Below the pieces are notes generated by a model. The model did no database searches and was not told the origin of the DNA. It worked only from the letters and a program-made list of their open reading frames with translations. A stretch of 64,000 nt of DNA from Acinetobacter sp. ANC 4204 (GTDB lineage: Bacteria > Pseudomonadota > Gammaproteobacteria > Pseudomonadales > Moraxellaceae). Positions 46,918 through 55,418 of this stretch are shown piece after piece. The DNA lies in assembly GCF_002135205.1 (NCBI RefSeq), contig NZ_NEFZ01000006.1:62001-126000 (forward strand), given 5' to 3'. The translations under genes and the position numbers were made by a program. Every line of letters begins with the position of its first letter. Position 1 is the first letter of the stretch.

Positions 46918-46950
46918 AATGTTTTCCTGTAATTGTTAAATTTTGGGCAT

Positions 46951-46977
46951 AAAAAAAGCCACATCTGGAGATGTGGC
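46951..46977 (-). terminator. Terminator between DUF932 and YqaJ genes
   Basis: GCCACATCT and AGATGTGGC arms (9 bp) around GG; on the minus strand a run of seven T follows. It sits 84 bases after the DUF932 stop. Confidence 0.85.
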
Positions 46978-47060
46978 AAAGAGGTGTCTGGGTTTAAGAA
47001 GAGTTACAGGATCATATTGATCTCATGTCCTGATCTTAAATCCTGAATCTGAATTGAAGC

Positions 47061-48107
47061 TTAAACAACTAAACGGAGTGCTTGTTCGAGTCCACGTTGC
47101 TTAAGACCTGCGCCTGCCCCGAACCAAGCAGAATCGAGACGGTGATCCTGACTCATGGCTCGACGTTCATGATCAGCGAACTCGGTGATACTACATAACA
47201 GACCATATGCGGTATCTTTGGCTGAACTCAGTTCTGCGCCACGACCATGCCCGTTAAACATGGTCATGACTTTAGACATCGCTCGGCCATTTGGTTCAGT
47301 CTTGTTGTCAGATTTGGCTGTGTGGTTGGCTTGGCTGGCGACATTACGGTAGAACTGAATAATGCCTTCGTCTTGGTCCGAATTGCTTAGGCTAGTGTTG
47401 TTAAACACCGCATCGAAATACGCTGCTGCTTCAGTCTGCGTAACTTTACGCTGACTGAGTTGTTTCATTTCATACATATGATCCTCCCATGTACGGACGG
47501 ATATACCCAGTTGCTGTTTAATCTTCTGTGCATCAAACTTGGTGCTGTGCGGGACTTTGACTACACCTGCACTTGAGTTCTGACCTTTCAAAGCAATCGC
47601 TAAGGTGTTGTTACAGACCACACGAATACTGGTGAATTGCGCGGTGGTTGCCAGTGTGCCGTCACACGCTGTAGCCAAGAGGATGTAGCCATTACTGACA
47701 TCTCTACCCTTTAAAGCAGAAGTCTGTCCTGTTCGTGCCAATGCCCAGAACTTCTTACCGCCTTTCAGTACCCCTGCGGTTTCCAGTTTAAAGCCTGATT
47801 GTTCAGTCAAGTCTCGATAAAATTCCAAGATTTGTTTCGGTTGTACTTCCTGATAACGCTGACTGACCACAGATAAAGGTGCATGCGTATCGGAACGATA
47901 CAATACGCGCTGTTCCTCATAGGGCATGATGATGTTTTGCCCACGTTGGTTTTGGGCCATGTAACTGACGTTGGATGATTCAATGCGCCAATCCATGCCT
48001 GCCTGCTGTGCCCAGACCTCAATCGGTTGGTTTTGAGTCAGTGGGTTGCCTAGACCATGCCAAGGTGTTTGGCCGACATAAGCCATTTGTTCGAGTTGAT
48101 GTGCCAT
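47061..48107 (-). CDS. DUF932 (phage/plasmid-like TIGR03299) protein
   Basis: A protein of about 348 aa. The ATG at 48107 is preceded by GAGGACATC; the longer frame begins inside that box. The N-terminus AHQLEQMAYVGQTPWHGLGN and later VLYRSDTHAPLSVVSQRYQE are hallmarks of the DUF932/TIGR03299 family found on phages, plasmids and islands. The ORF also carries CDGTLATTAQFTSIRVVCNNTLAIA. Function unknown; often co-located with YqaJ nuclease, as here. Confidence 0.9.
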   Translation of the reverse strand: MAHQLEQMAYVGQTPWHGLGNPLTQNQPIEVWAQQAGMDWRIESSNVSYMAQNQRGQNIIMPYEEQRVLYRSDTHAPLSVVSQRYQEVQPKQILEFYRDLTEQSGFKLETAGVLKGGKKFWALARTGQTSALKGRDVSNGYILLATACDGTLATTAQFTSIRVVCNNTLAIALKGQNSSAGVVKVPHSTKFDAQKIKQQLGISVRTWEDHMYEMKQLSQRKVTQTEAAAYFDAVFNNTSLSNSDQDEGIIQFYRNVASQANHTAKSDNKTEPNGRAMSKVMTMFNGHGRGAELSSAKDTAYGLLCSITEFADHERRAMSQDHRLDSAWFGAGAGLKQRGLEQALRLVV

Positions 48108-48172
48108 AAAAGATGTCCTCATTTAAAATCATGAATATGTTTTTGATATACAAAGTGATGTAAAGACTACGT

Positions 48173-48424
48173 TTAAGACTTACTAAAAGGTGGTCGGACT
48201 GGCGCACGGGTTTGATCAGCAATCACCAGAATCACACCACCCAACATGGCCCCTGCGACCCCACCAATAAACGGTGAATAGCCCAATGACTTAGCCAGTG
48301 ACATGCCCAATACCGCTAAAGTGGTCGGTGAATTGCTTAAACCTAAGCCCTGCATCAACGGCTTAACTGTTTCAGGACGGCTGAACATTAAATCTTCGTC
48401 TTGGTCAAAATCTCGAAACGGCAT
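48173..48424 (-). CDS. Small membrane-associated protein of the phage-like module
   Basis: An 83-aa protein from the ATG at 48424, chosen because AGGAG lies seven bases upstream; the frame could be read up to 48454. The N-terminus is acidic (MPFRDFDQDEDLMFSRPE) and the C-terminal half holds one or two hydrophobic glycine-rich segments (YSPFIGGVAGAMLGGVILVI). No recognised family. It lies upstream of the DUF932 gene on the same strand. Confidence 0.65.
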   Translation of the reverse strand: MPFRDFDQDEDLMFSRPETVKPLMQGLGLSNSPTTLAVLGMSLAKSLGYSPFIGGVAGAMLGGVILVIADQTRAPVRPPFSKS

Positions 48425-48658
48425 AACTAAACTCCTGAAAAGATATAGGTGCATGAACAGAGCATCCGCTTGCTTAAACGGATACTCTGCTTCTGCTTCA
48501 TTCAGGTGTTATGTATCTGAAATTATTTGCAATCTGATCGCTGATTAATTTTTAGAGTTTTGATCATAAAAAGAAATGCAATGAAATTAATCTAGTCAAC
48601 CTCCCCCGGAAATCTTAGCGTCGTATAATTGCAAAAAAATATGAATATAGTTATTATT

Positions 48659-48677
48659 GATAATGATTATTATTTAT
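48659..48677. promoter_or_regulatory. Fur-box-like site upstream of fecI
   Basis: GATAATGATTATTATTT at 48659 onward matches most positions of the Fur consensus GATAATGATAATCATTATC. It lies 13 bases upstream of the sigma-factor start, as expected for iron repression of a FecI-FecR-receptor set. Confidence 0.65.
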
Positions 48678-48689
48678 AGTATTTCAATT

Positions 48690-49178
48690 ATGGCAAATCT
48701 TGTTGAGCATCTTTATAAAGATCATCATCAATGGCTATATCGTTGGTTATCCAAAAAAATGCCAAATCAACAATATGCCGAAGATATAGCCCAAGATACT
48801 TTTGTCCGTTTATTAACAAAGAAAAAAACCATCACCCCTCAAGAGCCTCGCGCTTTATTACTCACTATTGCAAAAGGGATGGTCAGTAATTTTTATCGTC
48901 ATCAAAAGATTGAAGAAAGTTACCTTGAATTTATTGCAAGCCTTCCAGAGGAATATGCGCCATCACCAGAAACTCAACTCATTTTATTGGGTGCTATTGT
49001 TGAACTGGATCGTCGTTTAAATGGTTTGGAGCCAACGGTAAAACAGGCATTTTTATTGACCCAGTTAGAAGGCTTGACGCAGGCGCAAGTAGCAACACAA
49101 CTTAATATCTCAATTGCTACCGTGCAGCGCAATATCATCAAGGCTTTACACCAATGTTGTTTTACAGATTTAATCTAG
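48690..49178 (+). CDS. fecI: ECF sigma factor, FecI type
   Basis: A 162-aa iron-starvation sigma factor. From the ATG at 48690 the protein begins MANLVEHLYKDHHQWLYRWL; region 2 is AEDIAQDTFVRLL, and region 4 is LTQAQVATQLNISIATVQRN. An earlier in-frame start at 48657 would read through the Fur-box-like site, so it is not preferred. It is followed after 36 bases by fecR and then a TonB-dependent receptor, forming a standard cell-surface signalling cassette that turns on the receptor when the siderophore is present. Confidence 0.92.
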   Translation: MANLVEHLYKDHHQWLYRWLSKKMPNQQYAEDIAQDTFVRLLTKKKTITPQEPRALLLTIAKGMVSNFYRHQKIEESYLEFIASLPEEYAPSPETQLILLGAIVELDRRLNGLEPTVKQAFLLTQLEGLTQAQVATQLNISIATVQRNIIKALHQCCFTDLI

Positions 49179-49214
49179 AATATGATCTTATTTTCTTTTG
49201 ATATTGTCTGATTT

Positions 49215-50219
49215 ATGCCAAATAAATCAATTTTTCCAGAAAATCCTTCTCACATTCCTATAGAGGTGAGCCAACAGGCAACGGAGTGGTATGTGCGTTT
49301 ACAAGCAGATGATGTAAGTGAACAGGAGTTTTCTGAATTTCAAACATGGTTCAAACAAGATCCACGTCACCAAGACGCATGGAGATGCCTTGAACAATTT
49401 GGGTTATCTATTGCCAATATTAAGCATCCTCTTTTACATCAAGCAATAGTAGCCGTCGAACAAAAAGAAAAAAAATTACAGCTCTACAGCCTAAAATCTA
49501 TTATTTGGTTATTAGTATTTGGTACAAGTATATTTGGCTTATATCAGGCTGAGCAGCAACAACTTTGGCAACAATGGCAAGCTGACTATAAAACCAAAGT
49601 AGGTGAACAAAAGCAGATAAATTTACCCGATGGTTCACAGATTACTTTAAATACCGATACAGCAATTAATGTTAATTATAATGATTCAAAACGTCAGATT
49701 GAATTAATCAAAGGTGAAATTCAGATTGATGTAAGACATGATATACATCATCGACCATTCTTAGTTCAGAGTCGTGACGGTATCACGCAAGATGTGGGTA
49801 CACGTTTTAATATTCGGCAGAATCATCACTCAACTGTACTTGCCGTAACAGAAGGTGAAGTACAGATCACCACTCATACATCAAAAGAAAAGGCAAATAT
49901 TCTGGCTAATCAACAAGTCTCATTCGACCGACAGAGCATTCAAAATATCGAGCTTCTTCACTCAAAATATCGTTCATGGACCAATGGCACACTCAATGTC
50001 TATAAAATGCCACTCACAGAGTTTCTTAACGAATTTGAGCGTTATCATCATGGCAAACTACGCTACGGCAGTAGCATTGCTGGATTAGAAGTTTCGGGGG
50101 TTTTCCCAATACAGGACAGTGAAAAAGTCTTAAATTCTCTGGAGCAACAATTGCCGATTAAAGTTGAATCGGAATTTTATTACTGGAAAAAAATCTCTTT
50201 AAGCAAAAATAAAGAATAA
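49215..50219 (+). CDS. fecR: FecR-family anti-sigma/signal transducer
   Basis: A 334-aa inner-membrane regulator. The N-terminal cytoplasmic part (DUF4880-like: ATEWYVRLQADDVSEQEFSE, FQTWFKQDPRHQDAWRCLEQ) binds the sigma factor. One membrane segment follows (LKSIIWLLVFGTSIFGLYQ). The periplasmic FecR domain carries TKVGEQKQINLPDGSQITLN and DVGTRFNIRQNHHSTVLAVT. It relays the occupied-receptor signal to FecI. Confidence 0.92.
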   Translation: MPNKSIFPENPSHIPIEVSQQATEWYVRLQADDVSEQEFSEFQTWFKQDPRHQDAWRCLEQFGLSIANIKHPLLHQAIVAVEQKEKKLQLYSLKSIIWLLVFGTSIFGLYQAEQQQLWQQWQADYKTKVGEQKQINLPDGSQITLNTDTAINVNYNDSKRQIELIKGEIQIDVRHDIHHRPFLVQSRDGITQDVGTRFNIRQNHHSTVLAVTEGEVQITTHTSKEKANILANQQVSFDRQSIQNIELLHSKYRSWTNGTLNVYKMPLTEFLNEFERYHHGKLRYGSSIAGLEVSGVFPIQDSEKVLNSLEQQLPIKVESEFYYWKKISLSKNKE

Positions 50220-50345
50220 TTAATCTTAATTCAAATCAATATCTTAAAAAATAAATAATATTATTTTAATTTTTCGTGAGGCGTTTTTTATTCTCAAGGG
50301 GCATAGGTAATAAGAAATCAATTTTTTTACCTATGGGGATACATA

Positions 50346-52820
50346 ATGAAACACACAGGATTTAAAGCAAGCTTACTCAGCATGGCTATCAGGCATAGCC
50401 TATTAGCAGCTACAGTACTCAGTGCAAATATTAGTACGGTAGCTGTTGCTGGTACTGCAAGTATACAAAATGTTCAAATTGCGTCAGGGCCACTCGCTCA
50501 AGTTGTAAATCAATTTGCGGAGCAAGCAGGTATTTTACTCACTTATGATGCCAAATTGGTTGAAGGTAAACAAAGTACAGGTTTAAAAGGATCGTATAGT
50601 TTAGATAGTGGCTTTACTACCCTACTTTCACAACATAGCTTACAACTACAAAAAACAACGAATGGCTATACGATTATGCTCAATACCGCCCCCCAAACCC
50701 AGGATGTCGGGCAATTTAAGAGCACTAATGTAACTACCGAAAAATCAGCAAATAGCAATATAACGCAATTACCAGTCATAGCCGTAAAGGCAAGTACAAC
50801 AGAAGGCACTGGTTCCTACACAACAGGAAACATGAGCACTGCAACCAAACTCAAGTTATCAATACGAGAGACGCCGCAGACCATTACGATCGTGACTCGC
50901 CAGAAAATCGAGGACAAATCTTATGAAACGCTGGATCAGGCAGTTACGGACACACCAGGTCTGATTGCTAATCAGAACTTTGGCGATACACGTTATCAAT
51001 ATTGGTCACGCGGCCTAATCATCGACAATATGCAATATGATGGTATAGCCAACCCAGTACAGTATTATGCCCGCGATAGCGATGGCGCCGACGATATGGA
51101 CATGTACGACCGAGTTGAGGTACTGCGTGGAGCATCTGGTCTTGTCACAGGTGCAGGTAACCCCTCAGGCGCCATTAACTTGATACGTAAGAAACCTCTC
51201 GATGAGAAGAAGACCACAATTACTGCAAGAGCATCCTCTTGGGGAAGTGCAAAGGCTGTCATTGATCATTCTGCGCCACTCAACACCGAAGAAACTATAC
51301 GAGGTCGCATTGTAAGCTCATATAACTCAGGTCAAACTTACAAGGATGATTCGTTTAACAAAGATGGGCTCTTTTACGGTACGATCGAAGCGGATATCAC
51401 AGACGATACGACCGTCAACGTAGGATATAGTTACCAGAAGCAGAAAATTGACGGTTACGATTGGGGTGGACTTCCAGTTAAAACCGATGGCTCGTTTTAC
51501 AATTTTTCAGCATCGGATTTCATCGGGAATGCTTGGCAGTATGTTGACCGCGAGCAACACACCGCTTTTGTCGAATTGGAACATCGTTTCGACGAAAACT
51601 GGAAGTTGAACTTTGCTGGCCGCTCCTCTTGGTCAGAGTCAGAAATGGGGGCTTCCTTCTCAAGCTATTCTTCTTCCGATTTGTATCTCTATGACCGTCT
51701 GTTCAACTATGACAATGACGTATATGCATTCGATGCCAATCTGAACGGTTCGATCGAAGCATTTGGCCGTAATCATGATCTGGTATTTGGAGTAAATGCT
51801 AACCGCACTAATTTAACGATTTTGAATTCACTAGGCACGACAACACTCATCAGCGACCCGTTAAACTGGAACTCGTCTTCTGGCCTCAATTATTCGAATT
51901 TTACCCCCTTCAGCCAGCTACAATATAAGACTGAGCAAATTGGTGCTTATGCTGCTGGAAGGTTTTCACTTACAGACTCTCTTAAGCTAATTACGGGCGC
52001 GAGATTGTCCTGGTATGACTACGACTCTGCAACCACAATACTTTCCACAGGGAAAGTCACTGAAAATCAGATTCGGGAAACTGGTATATTTACGCCTTAT
52101 GCAGGTCTCGTTTATGACATCAATCATGTACTTTCCGCCTATGCTAGCTATACCAGTATTTTCCAGCCTCAATATAATTTCGGGCGGGATGGAAGTCTAC
52201 TCGACCCCATCACTGGAACGAATATTGAAATGGGCTTGAAGGGTGAGTTTTTCGATCAGCGGCTCAATGGAACATTTGCTGCTTTTCAGGTCATGAGAGA
52301 CAATGTCGCCTCACAACTTTCCGATATTAGTTATTGCAACCCGACAGTCCGGGCATGTTACGAAGGTGTAGACGGAGTGCGTACACGTGGCGCCGAACTG
52401 GAACTGAGCGGCTTAATCACAGACGAGTGGCGTATGACGGGCGGCTACACGTATGCTGTTTCCAAATATGCTGAGGGTGTTTCGGCTGGAGAAAAGTTTG
52501 CTACCTATCAATATCCTGAACAGGTTTTTAAACTATTTACATCATACACCTTACCCACAGAGCAATTTACTATTGGTGGAGGGTTGAGAGCGCAAAGCAA
52601 ACTCTACTATAAGACATCGGTACTGGATATTGAGCAACCAGCATATGCGGTATTTGATATGATGGCAAAGTATAACCTCAGCAAGCAGACATCTCTGCAA
52701 CTCAATGTGAATAATATTTTCGACAAAGAATATTATTCGGCACTCAATACGACTGCAGGATATGGTTTCTTCATGGGTGCCCCGCGCAATTTCAAACTGA
52801 CATTGAAACACTTTTTTTGA
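50346..52820 (+). CDS. TonB-dependent siderophore receptor with STN signalling domain
   Basis: An 824-aa outer-membrane receptor. A long signal peptide is followed by an STN domain (about residues 40-105: IASGPLAQVVNQFAEQAGIL, LLTYDAKLVEGKQSTGLKGS), a linker, the plug (SIRETPQTITIVTRQKIED, YDRVEVLRGASGLVTGAGNP) and a barrel ending in FKLTLKHFF. The pattern is that of FpvA/FoxA-type ferrisiderophore receptors which signal through FecR. The barrel part looks richer in G+C than the signalling end. The siderophore is unknown. Confidence 0.93.
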   Translation: MKHTGFKASLLSMAIRHSLLAATVLSANISTVAVAGTASIQNVQIASGPLAQVVNQFAEQAGILLTYDAKLVEGKQSTGLKGSYSLDSGFTTLLSQHSLQLQKTTNGYTIMLNTAPQTQDVGQFKSTNVTTEKSANSNITQLPVIAVKASTTEGTGSYTTGNMSTATKLKLSIRETPQTITIVTRQKIEDKSYETLDQAVTDTPGLIANQNFGDTRYQYWSRGLIIDNMQYDGIANPVQYYARDSDGADDMDMYDRVEVLRGASGLVTGAGNPSGAINLIRKKPLDEKKTTITARASSWGSAKAVIDHSAPLNTEETIRGRIVSSYNSGQTYKDDSFNKDGLFYGTIEADITDDTTVNVGYSYQKQKIDGYDWGGLPVKTDGSFYNFSASDFIGNAWQYVDREQHTAFVELEHRFDENWKLNFAGRSSWSESEMGASFSSYSSSDLYLYDRLFNYDNDVYAFDANLNGSIEAFGRNHDLVFGVNANRTNLTILNSLGTTTLISDPLNWNSSSGLNYSNFTPFSQLQYKTEQIGAYAAGRFSLTDSLKLITGARLSWYDYDSATTILSTGKVTENQIRETGIFTPYAGLVYDINHVLSAYASYTSIFQPQYNFGRDGSLLDPITGTNIEMGLKGEFFDQRLNGTFAAFQVMRDNVASQLSDISYCNPTVRACYEGVDGVRTRGAELELSGLITDEWRMTGGYTYAVSKYAEGVSAGEKFATYQYPEQVFKLFTSYTLPTEQFTIGGGLRAQSKLYYKTSVLDIEQPAYAVFDMMAKYNLSKQTSLQLNVNNIFDKEYYSALNTTAGYGFFMGAPRNFKLTLKHFF

Positions 52821-53255
52821 TTGTTAATATATCCAGTGTGCAAATAGCATACTGGATTCCTCCAAACGGTATAACAGAGTCTGAAATAACTGTACTTACT
52901 GATTTCTGAACTAGTCAGGATATTGTTGATCAAGCGCTAATAAAATAGCAAAACATTATTTTTTATCAATTAAATATACTCACAGCTAAATCATTTAATT
53001 GACTAAGCTTACCCTTACTTTTATGATTCATGTGCTGGCCTACATTGCCAGTCGGTTTTAGCAGACCGTTTCCTAAGTACACTAAAAGATCCCTTCTTTT
53101 GGTGTGTGCCCTCGTGCTCCCCTCTGCGGTAGAACGGGAGGGGGACACCTTCGGGTGTGCTGATTCTTAGGTTCAGTCTGCTAACCCCTTTTCGTTCTGC
53201 CACCATTATTTAGCAGTGATGCGGTAGAACTTCTTAAATACCTAAGGAGTCAATC
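52821..53255 (+). promoter_or_regulatory. Structured leader before the small-protein operon
   Basis: No ORF is convincing here. In 53125-53248 several complementary blocks occur: GCGGTAGAAC twice (53125-53134 and 53221-53230), GTTCTGCC (53194-53201) able to pair with either copy, CTGCTAA (53178-53184) with TTAGCAG (53210-53216), and TTCTTAGG (53164-53171) complementary to CCTAAGGA (53241-53248), which contains the ribosome site of the first small gene. An ACACC/GGTGT stem with a TTCG loop lies at 53145-53158. The layout suggests a translation-controlling leader. Confidence 0.55.
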
Positions 53256-53348
53256 ATGACTGTTTCCAATTTTCTTATCAAAAGCCATACCCCCATTACA
53301 TCGCCTCTCTCTAAGCTAAAGGATCATCCTTCTTTGCTTGAGCAATGA
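53256..53348 (+). CDS. Small 30-aa ORF, first of the small-protein run
   Basis: A 30-residue peptide (MTVSNFLIKSHTPITSPLSK, then LKDHPSLLEQ) with a strong TAAGGAG site at good spacing. Its stop overlaps the next ATG (ATGA), so it is probably translated and coupled. It may work as a leader peptide. No known family. Confidence 0.5.
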   Translation: MTVSNFLIKSHTPITSPLSKLKDHPSLLEQ

Positions 53349-53485
53349 AGATTCTTGCACGTCTGATTCTTATTCTTGGGGTAGTGATCTGGCTAAGCCC
53401 TGCTGTGATTGGCTTTGTCTTGATCATGATGATCTTTTGGCTACTGGTTTCATTCGCAGGTTGGGACAATCCACCGCGTCGCTAA
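53345..53485 (+). CDS. 46-aa single-membrane-protein
   Basis: Reads MKILARLILILGVVIWLSPA, then VIGFVLIMMIFWLLVSFAGW and DNPPRR. Two hydrophobic stretches fill most of the protein. It overlaps the preceding 30-aa frame by four bases (ATGA). Function unknown; size and hydrophobicity suggest a small inner-membrane protein of a mobile element. Confidence 0.55.
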   Translation: MKILARLILILGVVIWLSPAVIGFVLIMMIFWLLVSFAGWDNPPRR

Positions 53486-53553
53486 AAATCACATCACTCC
53501 AATTTTTATTGCGAATCAGGCACTGATCTTCCTCTACTCAGACGAGAATCATC

Positions 53554-53832
53554 ATGTCTATTTTATCTGCAATGCCTATTCTGGGCAGTGTCATGCTGCT
53601 TGCCGTTTCCTTGGCAGGCTGTGAAAGCAAATCCAAACGTGAGTTCAATGCAGGCTGCCAATCTGGTGGCACAGATCGCTCAACCTGTTCCTGTGTCTAT
53701 GACCAACTCGAAGCTCAATACTCGCCTGCGGTCATGGAAAAGCTGGGGGATCAAAACCTCAGCAACTTTGACCTGCCACAGGACTTCGTTGAGAACATGG
53801 CGCTTGCTGCGCAGTACTGCCAATCTCGCTAA
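53554..53832 (+). CDS. Small lipoprotein with conserved cysteines
   Basis: A 92-aa protein with a lipoprotein signal (lipobox SLAGC, Cys about 24). The mature part holds several cysteines (FNAGCQSGG, STCSCVYDQLEA, AAQYCQSR) and would lie in the periplasm. Family not recognised. It belongs to the run of small envelope proteins of this island. Confidence 0.75.
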   Translation: MSILSAMPILGSVMLLAVSLAGCESKSKREFNAGCQSGGTDRSTCSCVYDQLEAQYSPAVMEKLGDQNLSNFDLPQDFVENMALAAQYCQSR

Positions 53833-53843
53833 AGGAGAAAATT

Positions 53844-53993
53844 GTGCAAATTAAACATTATGTGATTGGGGGCTATATCGCGATTGCCCTGCTGTTTTCT
53901 TTCTACTTAAAGGGATGCAGTGACACCGCACATCAAAGCTATGCCTACAACTTAGGTAAAGCTGTGGTTTGGCCGATCTCGATGTTCAACTGA
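53844..53993 (+). CDS. 49-aa small membrane protein (GTG start)
   Basis: Starts at GTG with AAAGGAG five to six bases ahead and reads MQIKHYVIGGYIAIALLFSF, then YLKGCSDTAHQSYAYNLGKA and VVWPISMFN. One N-terminal membrane helix ends in a KGCSD motif like a lipoprotein site. It follows the preceding lipoprotein gene by 11 bases. Unknown function. Confidence 0.55.
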   Translation: MQIKHYVIGGYIAIALLFSFYLKGCSDTAHQSYAYNLGKAVVWPISMFN

Positions 53994-54049
53994 GTTTAGC
54001 TTGTCATCCACCACCCACTATTTTTAAAACAATCTGGGGATTTTTTAAT

Positions 54050-54469
54050 ATGAACACTTTGATAAAAACAGTTTTTCACAGCAGTGCCTTGTTGGCCTGT
54101 TTATTCACCGCAAGCGTCAGTCATGCTGATGTAAAAAGCATGACGCAAATTTATAACAACCCACAAAGTGCGCCTAAAGTTCAGCGCTGCAAAGGTAATC
54201 AGAACTGCAATGCCTTTCATGCGCTCTCTAAGCAATGGCAATCCATTCCTGAGAATTTCAAAATCAGCGGAATAAAGTTAAAGCCATATGCCAAATCGGG
54301 TGATGGTTATGGGCTTTGGAAAGGCTTCACACTGAATAGCACTCGTGCCGTAGCCTTCTCGGATGCAGGTGATGCTGTGTTTTACAGTGGTGGGAGTAGT
54401 TCCGCAGCCGATGAGCGTATCTTTGCGCAAGGCTTAGCGGTTTTACTTTATCTAGAAAATAAAAAATAA
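54050..54469 (+). CDS. Secreted hypothetical protein
   Basis: A 139-aa protein from the ATG at 54050; the longer frame (53969) has no sensible N-terminus. The signal peptide MNTLIKTVFHSSALLACLFT ends near SHADV. The mature part has a Cys pair in QRCKGNQNCNAFHALSKQW and a glycine/serine-rich C-terminal half (FYSGGSSSAADERIF). Not recognised. Part of the small envelope-protein operon. Confidence 0.7.
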   Translation: MNTLIKTVFHSSALLACLFTASVSHADVKSMTQIYNNPQSAPKVQRCKGNQNCNAFHALSKQWQSIPENFKISGIKLKPYAKSGDGYGLWKGFTLNSTRAVAFSDAGDAVFYSGGSSSAADERIFAQGLAVLLYLENKK

Positions 54470-54481
54470 CAGGACCATGAC

Positions 54482-54787
54482 ATGAAAAAAATCTTTCTTG
54501 CACTCAGCCTTATGGCATTCGCCCCTCTTACTCTAGCTAAAGCAACCCAAGTCACCGTTGTCGTTCAAAAGATTGAAGGTTTTGGGGAATCAGGTGACGC
54601 CTTTACTTTTAAAGCCAAATCAGGCAAGCGCTATATGGTGTACAACGCAGGTGGTGCAAGCCCGATCAAAGGTGAAGCTTTAATTCAACAGTCAGCGAAA
54701 TCTAAGCAGAAGATTTGTTTAGAACTCGATGCTTATTCAAATGCACCTCAAATGGTCGATGCTGTAAAGAAAGGCGCATGTAAATAA
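54482..54787 (+). CDS. Secreted hypothetical protein, 101 aa
   Basis: A signal peptide MKKIFLALSLMAFAPLTLAK is followed by a small beta-rich domain (ATQVTVVVQKIEGFGESGDA, FTFKAKSGKRYMVYNAGGAS) and a CxxxxxA-type end (ICLELDAY, KKGACK) with two cysteines likely disulfide-bonded. The fold is OB-like at a guess. AGGA precedes the ATG at seven bases. Family unknown. Confidence 0.7.
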   Translation: MKKIFLALSLMAFAPLTLAKATQVTVVVQKIEGFGESGDAFTFKAKSGKRYMVYNAGGASPIKGEALIQQSAKSKQKICLELDAYSNAPQMVDAVKKGACK

Positions 54788-54866
54788 CCCGAGTCTGGCC
54801 TCTGACCAAACAGCTTGATTAAAGGTCTGAGGCTTCAAGCTTCACTTTTGAATAATGGACAGTCCG

Positions 54867-55376
54867 ATGCATCTTTTTAAAACATGTTTACTGGCAAGCC
54901 TCATATTCACATTATGCGCTTGTCAGGATAAAGCTGCTGAATCTAACTCAGCAAACAGCTCTACTGCTGCCTCTGACCCTGAGTTAGAAGCCGTACTCAA
55001 TACGCCAGTCAGTGAAATCGATGAAGCAAGCGTTGCACATTGGATGACTGAAGAAACTAAAACTGTAGATGAAGAGATGGTTGAACCTGAAACTCAGCAT
55101 GAGGAAGAATTTGAACTACGTGTCTACCGTGAAGAATCCCAAGGGACCATGACCGGCTACAGCGATAAGATTGATATTCTCTCGCTCAACGATCACCCGA
55201 CAACCATTAAAAGTGTAGTGGTCAATCGGGGAAATTGTCGAGTGATTAGTTTGTATGATCACCAAAATATGCGCTACGGTTCGGTTGCTCTCGCATATCC
55301 GCGTTGCAATGCAGCACATATTCGGGAAGTCAGTGTGAATACCAATTCAGGCACTTACACCTATAAGTTTCATTAA
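54867..55376 (+). CDS. Lipoprotein of unknown function, 169 aa
   Basis: From the ATG at 54867 it has a signal with lipobox FTLCAC (MHLFKTCLLASLIFTLCAC); an ATG four codons upstream (54855) is possible. An acidic low-complexity stretch (residues about 25-80, many Glu, Ser, Thr) precedes a C-terminal domain with TTIKSVVVNRGNCRVISLYD and YPRCNAAHIREVSVNTNSGT, containing two cysteines. It ends the small-protein run. Not recognised. Confidence 0.72.
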   Translation: MHLFKTCLLASLIFTLCACQDKAAESNSANSSTAASDPELEAVLNTPVSEIDEASVAHWMTEETKTVDEEMVEPETQHEEEFELRVYREESQGTMTGYSDKIDILSLNDHPTTIKSVVVNRGNCRVISLYDHQNMRYGSVALAYPRCNAAHIREVSVNTNSGTYTYKFH

Positions 55377-55418
55377 TGACTATGCAGAGCCTCAAGGGGT
55401 TCTGCATAAGCTGACCTA

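Noticed and set aside
48657..48689. Upstream TTG start for fecI
   Set aside because: It would place the Fur-box-like site inside the coding region and adds an unconserved hydrophobic N-terminus.
52966..53206. Two overlapping minus-strand frames (about 60 aa each) after the TonB receptor
   Set aside because: They overlap each other and the structured leader; no ribosome site or recognised motif. The hairpin-rich leader explains the sequence better.
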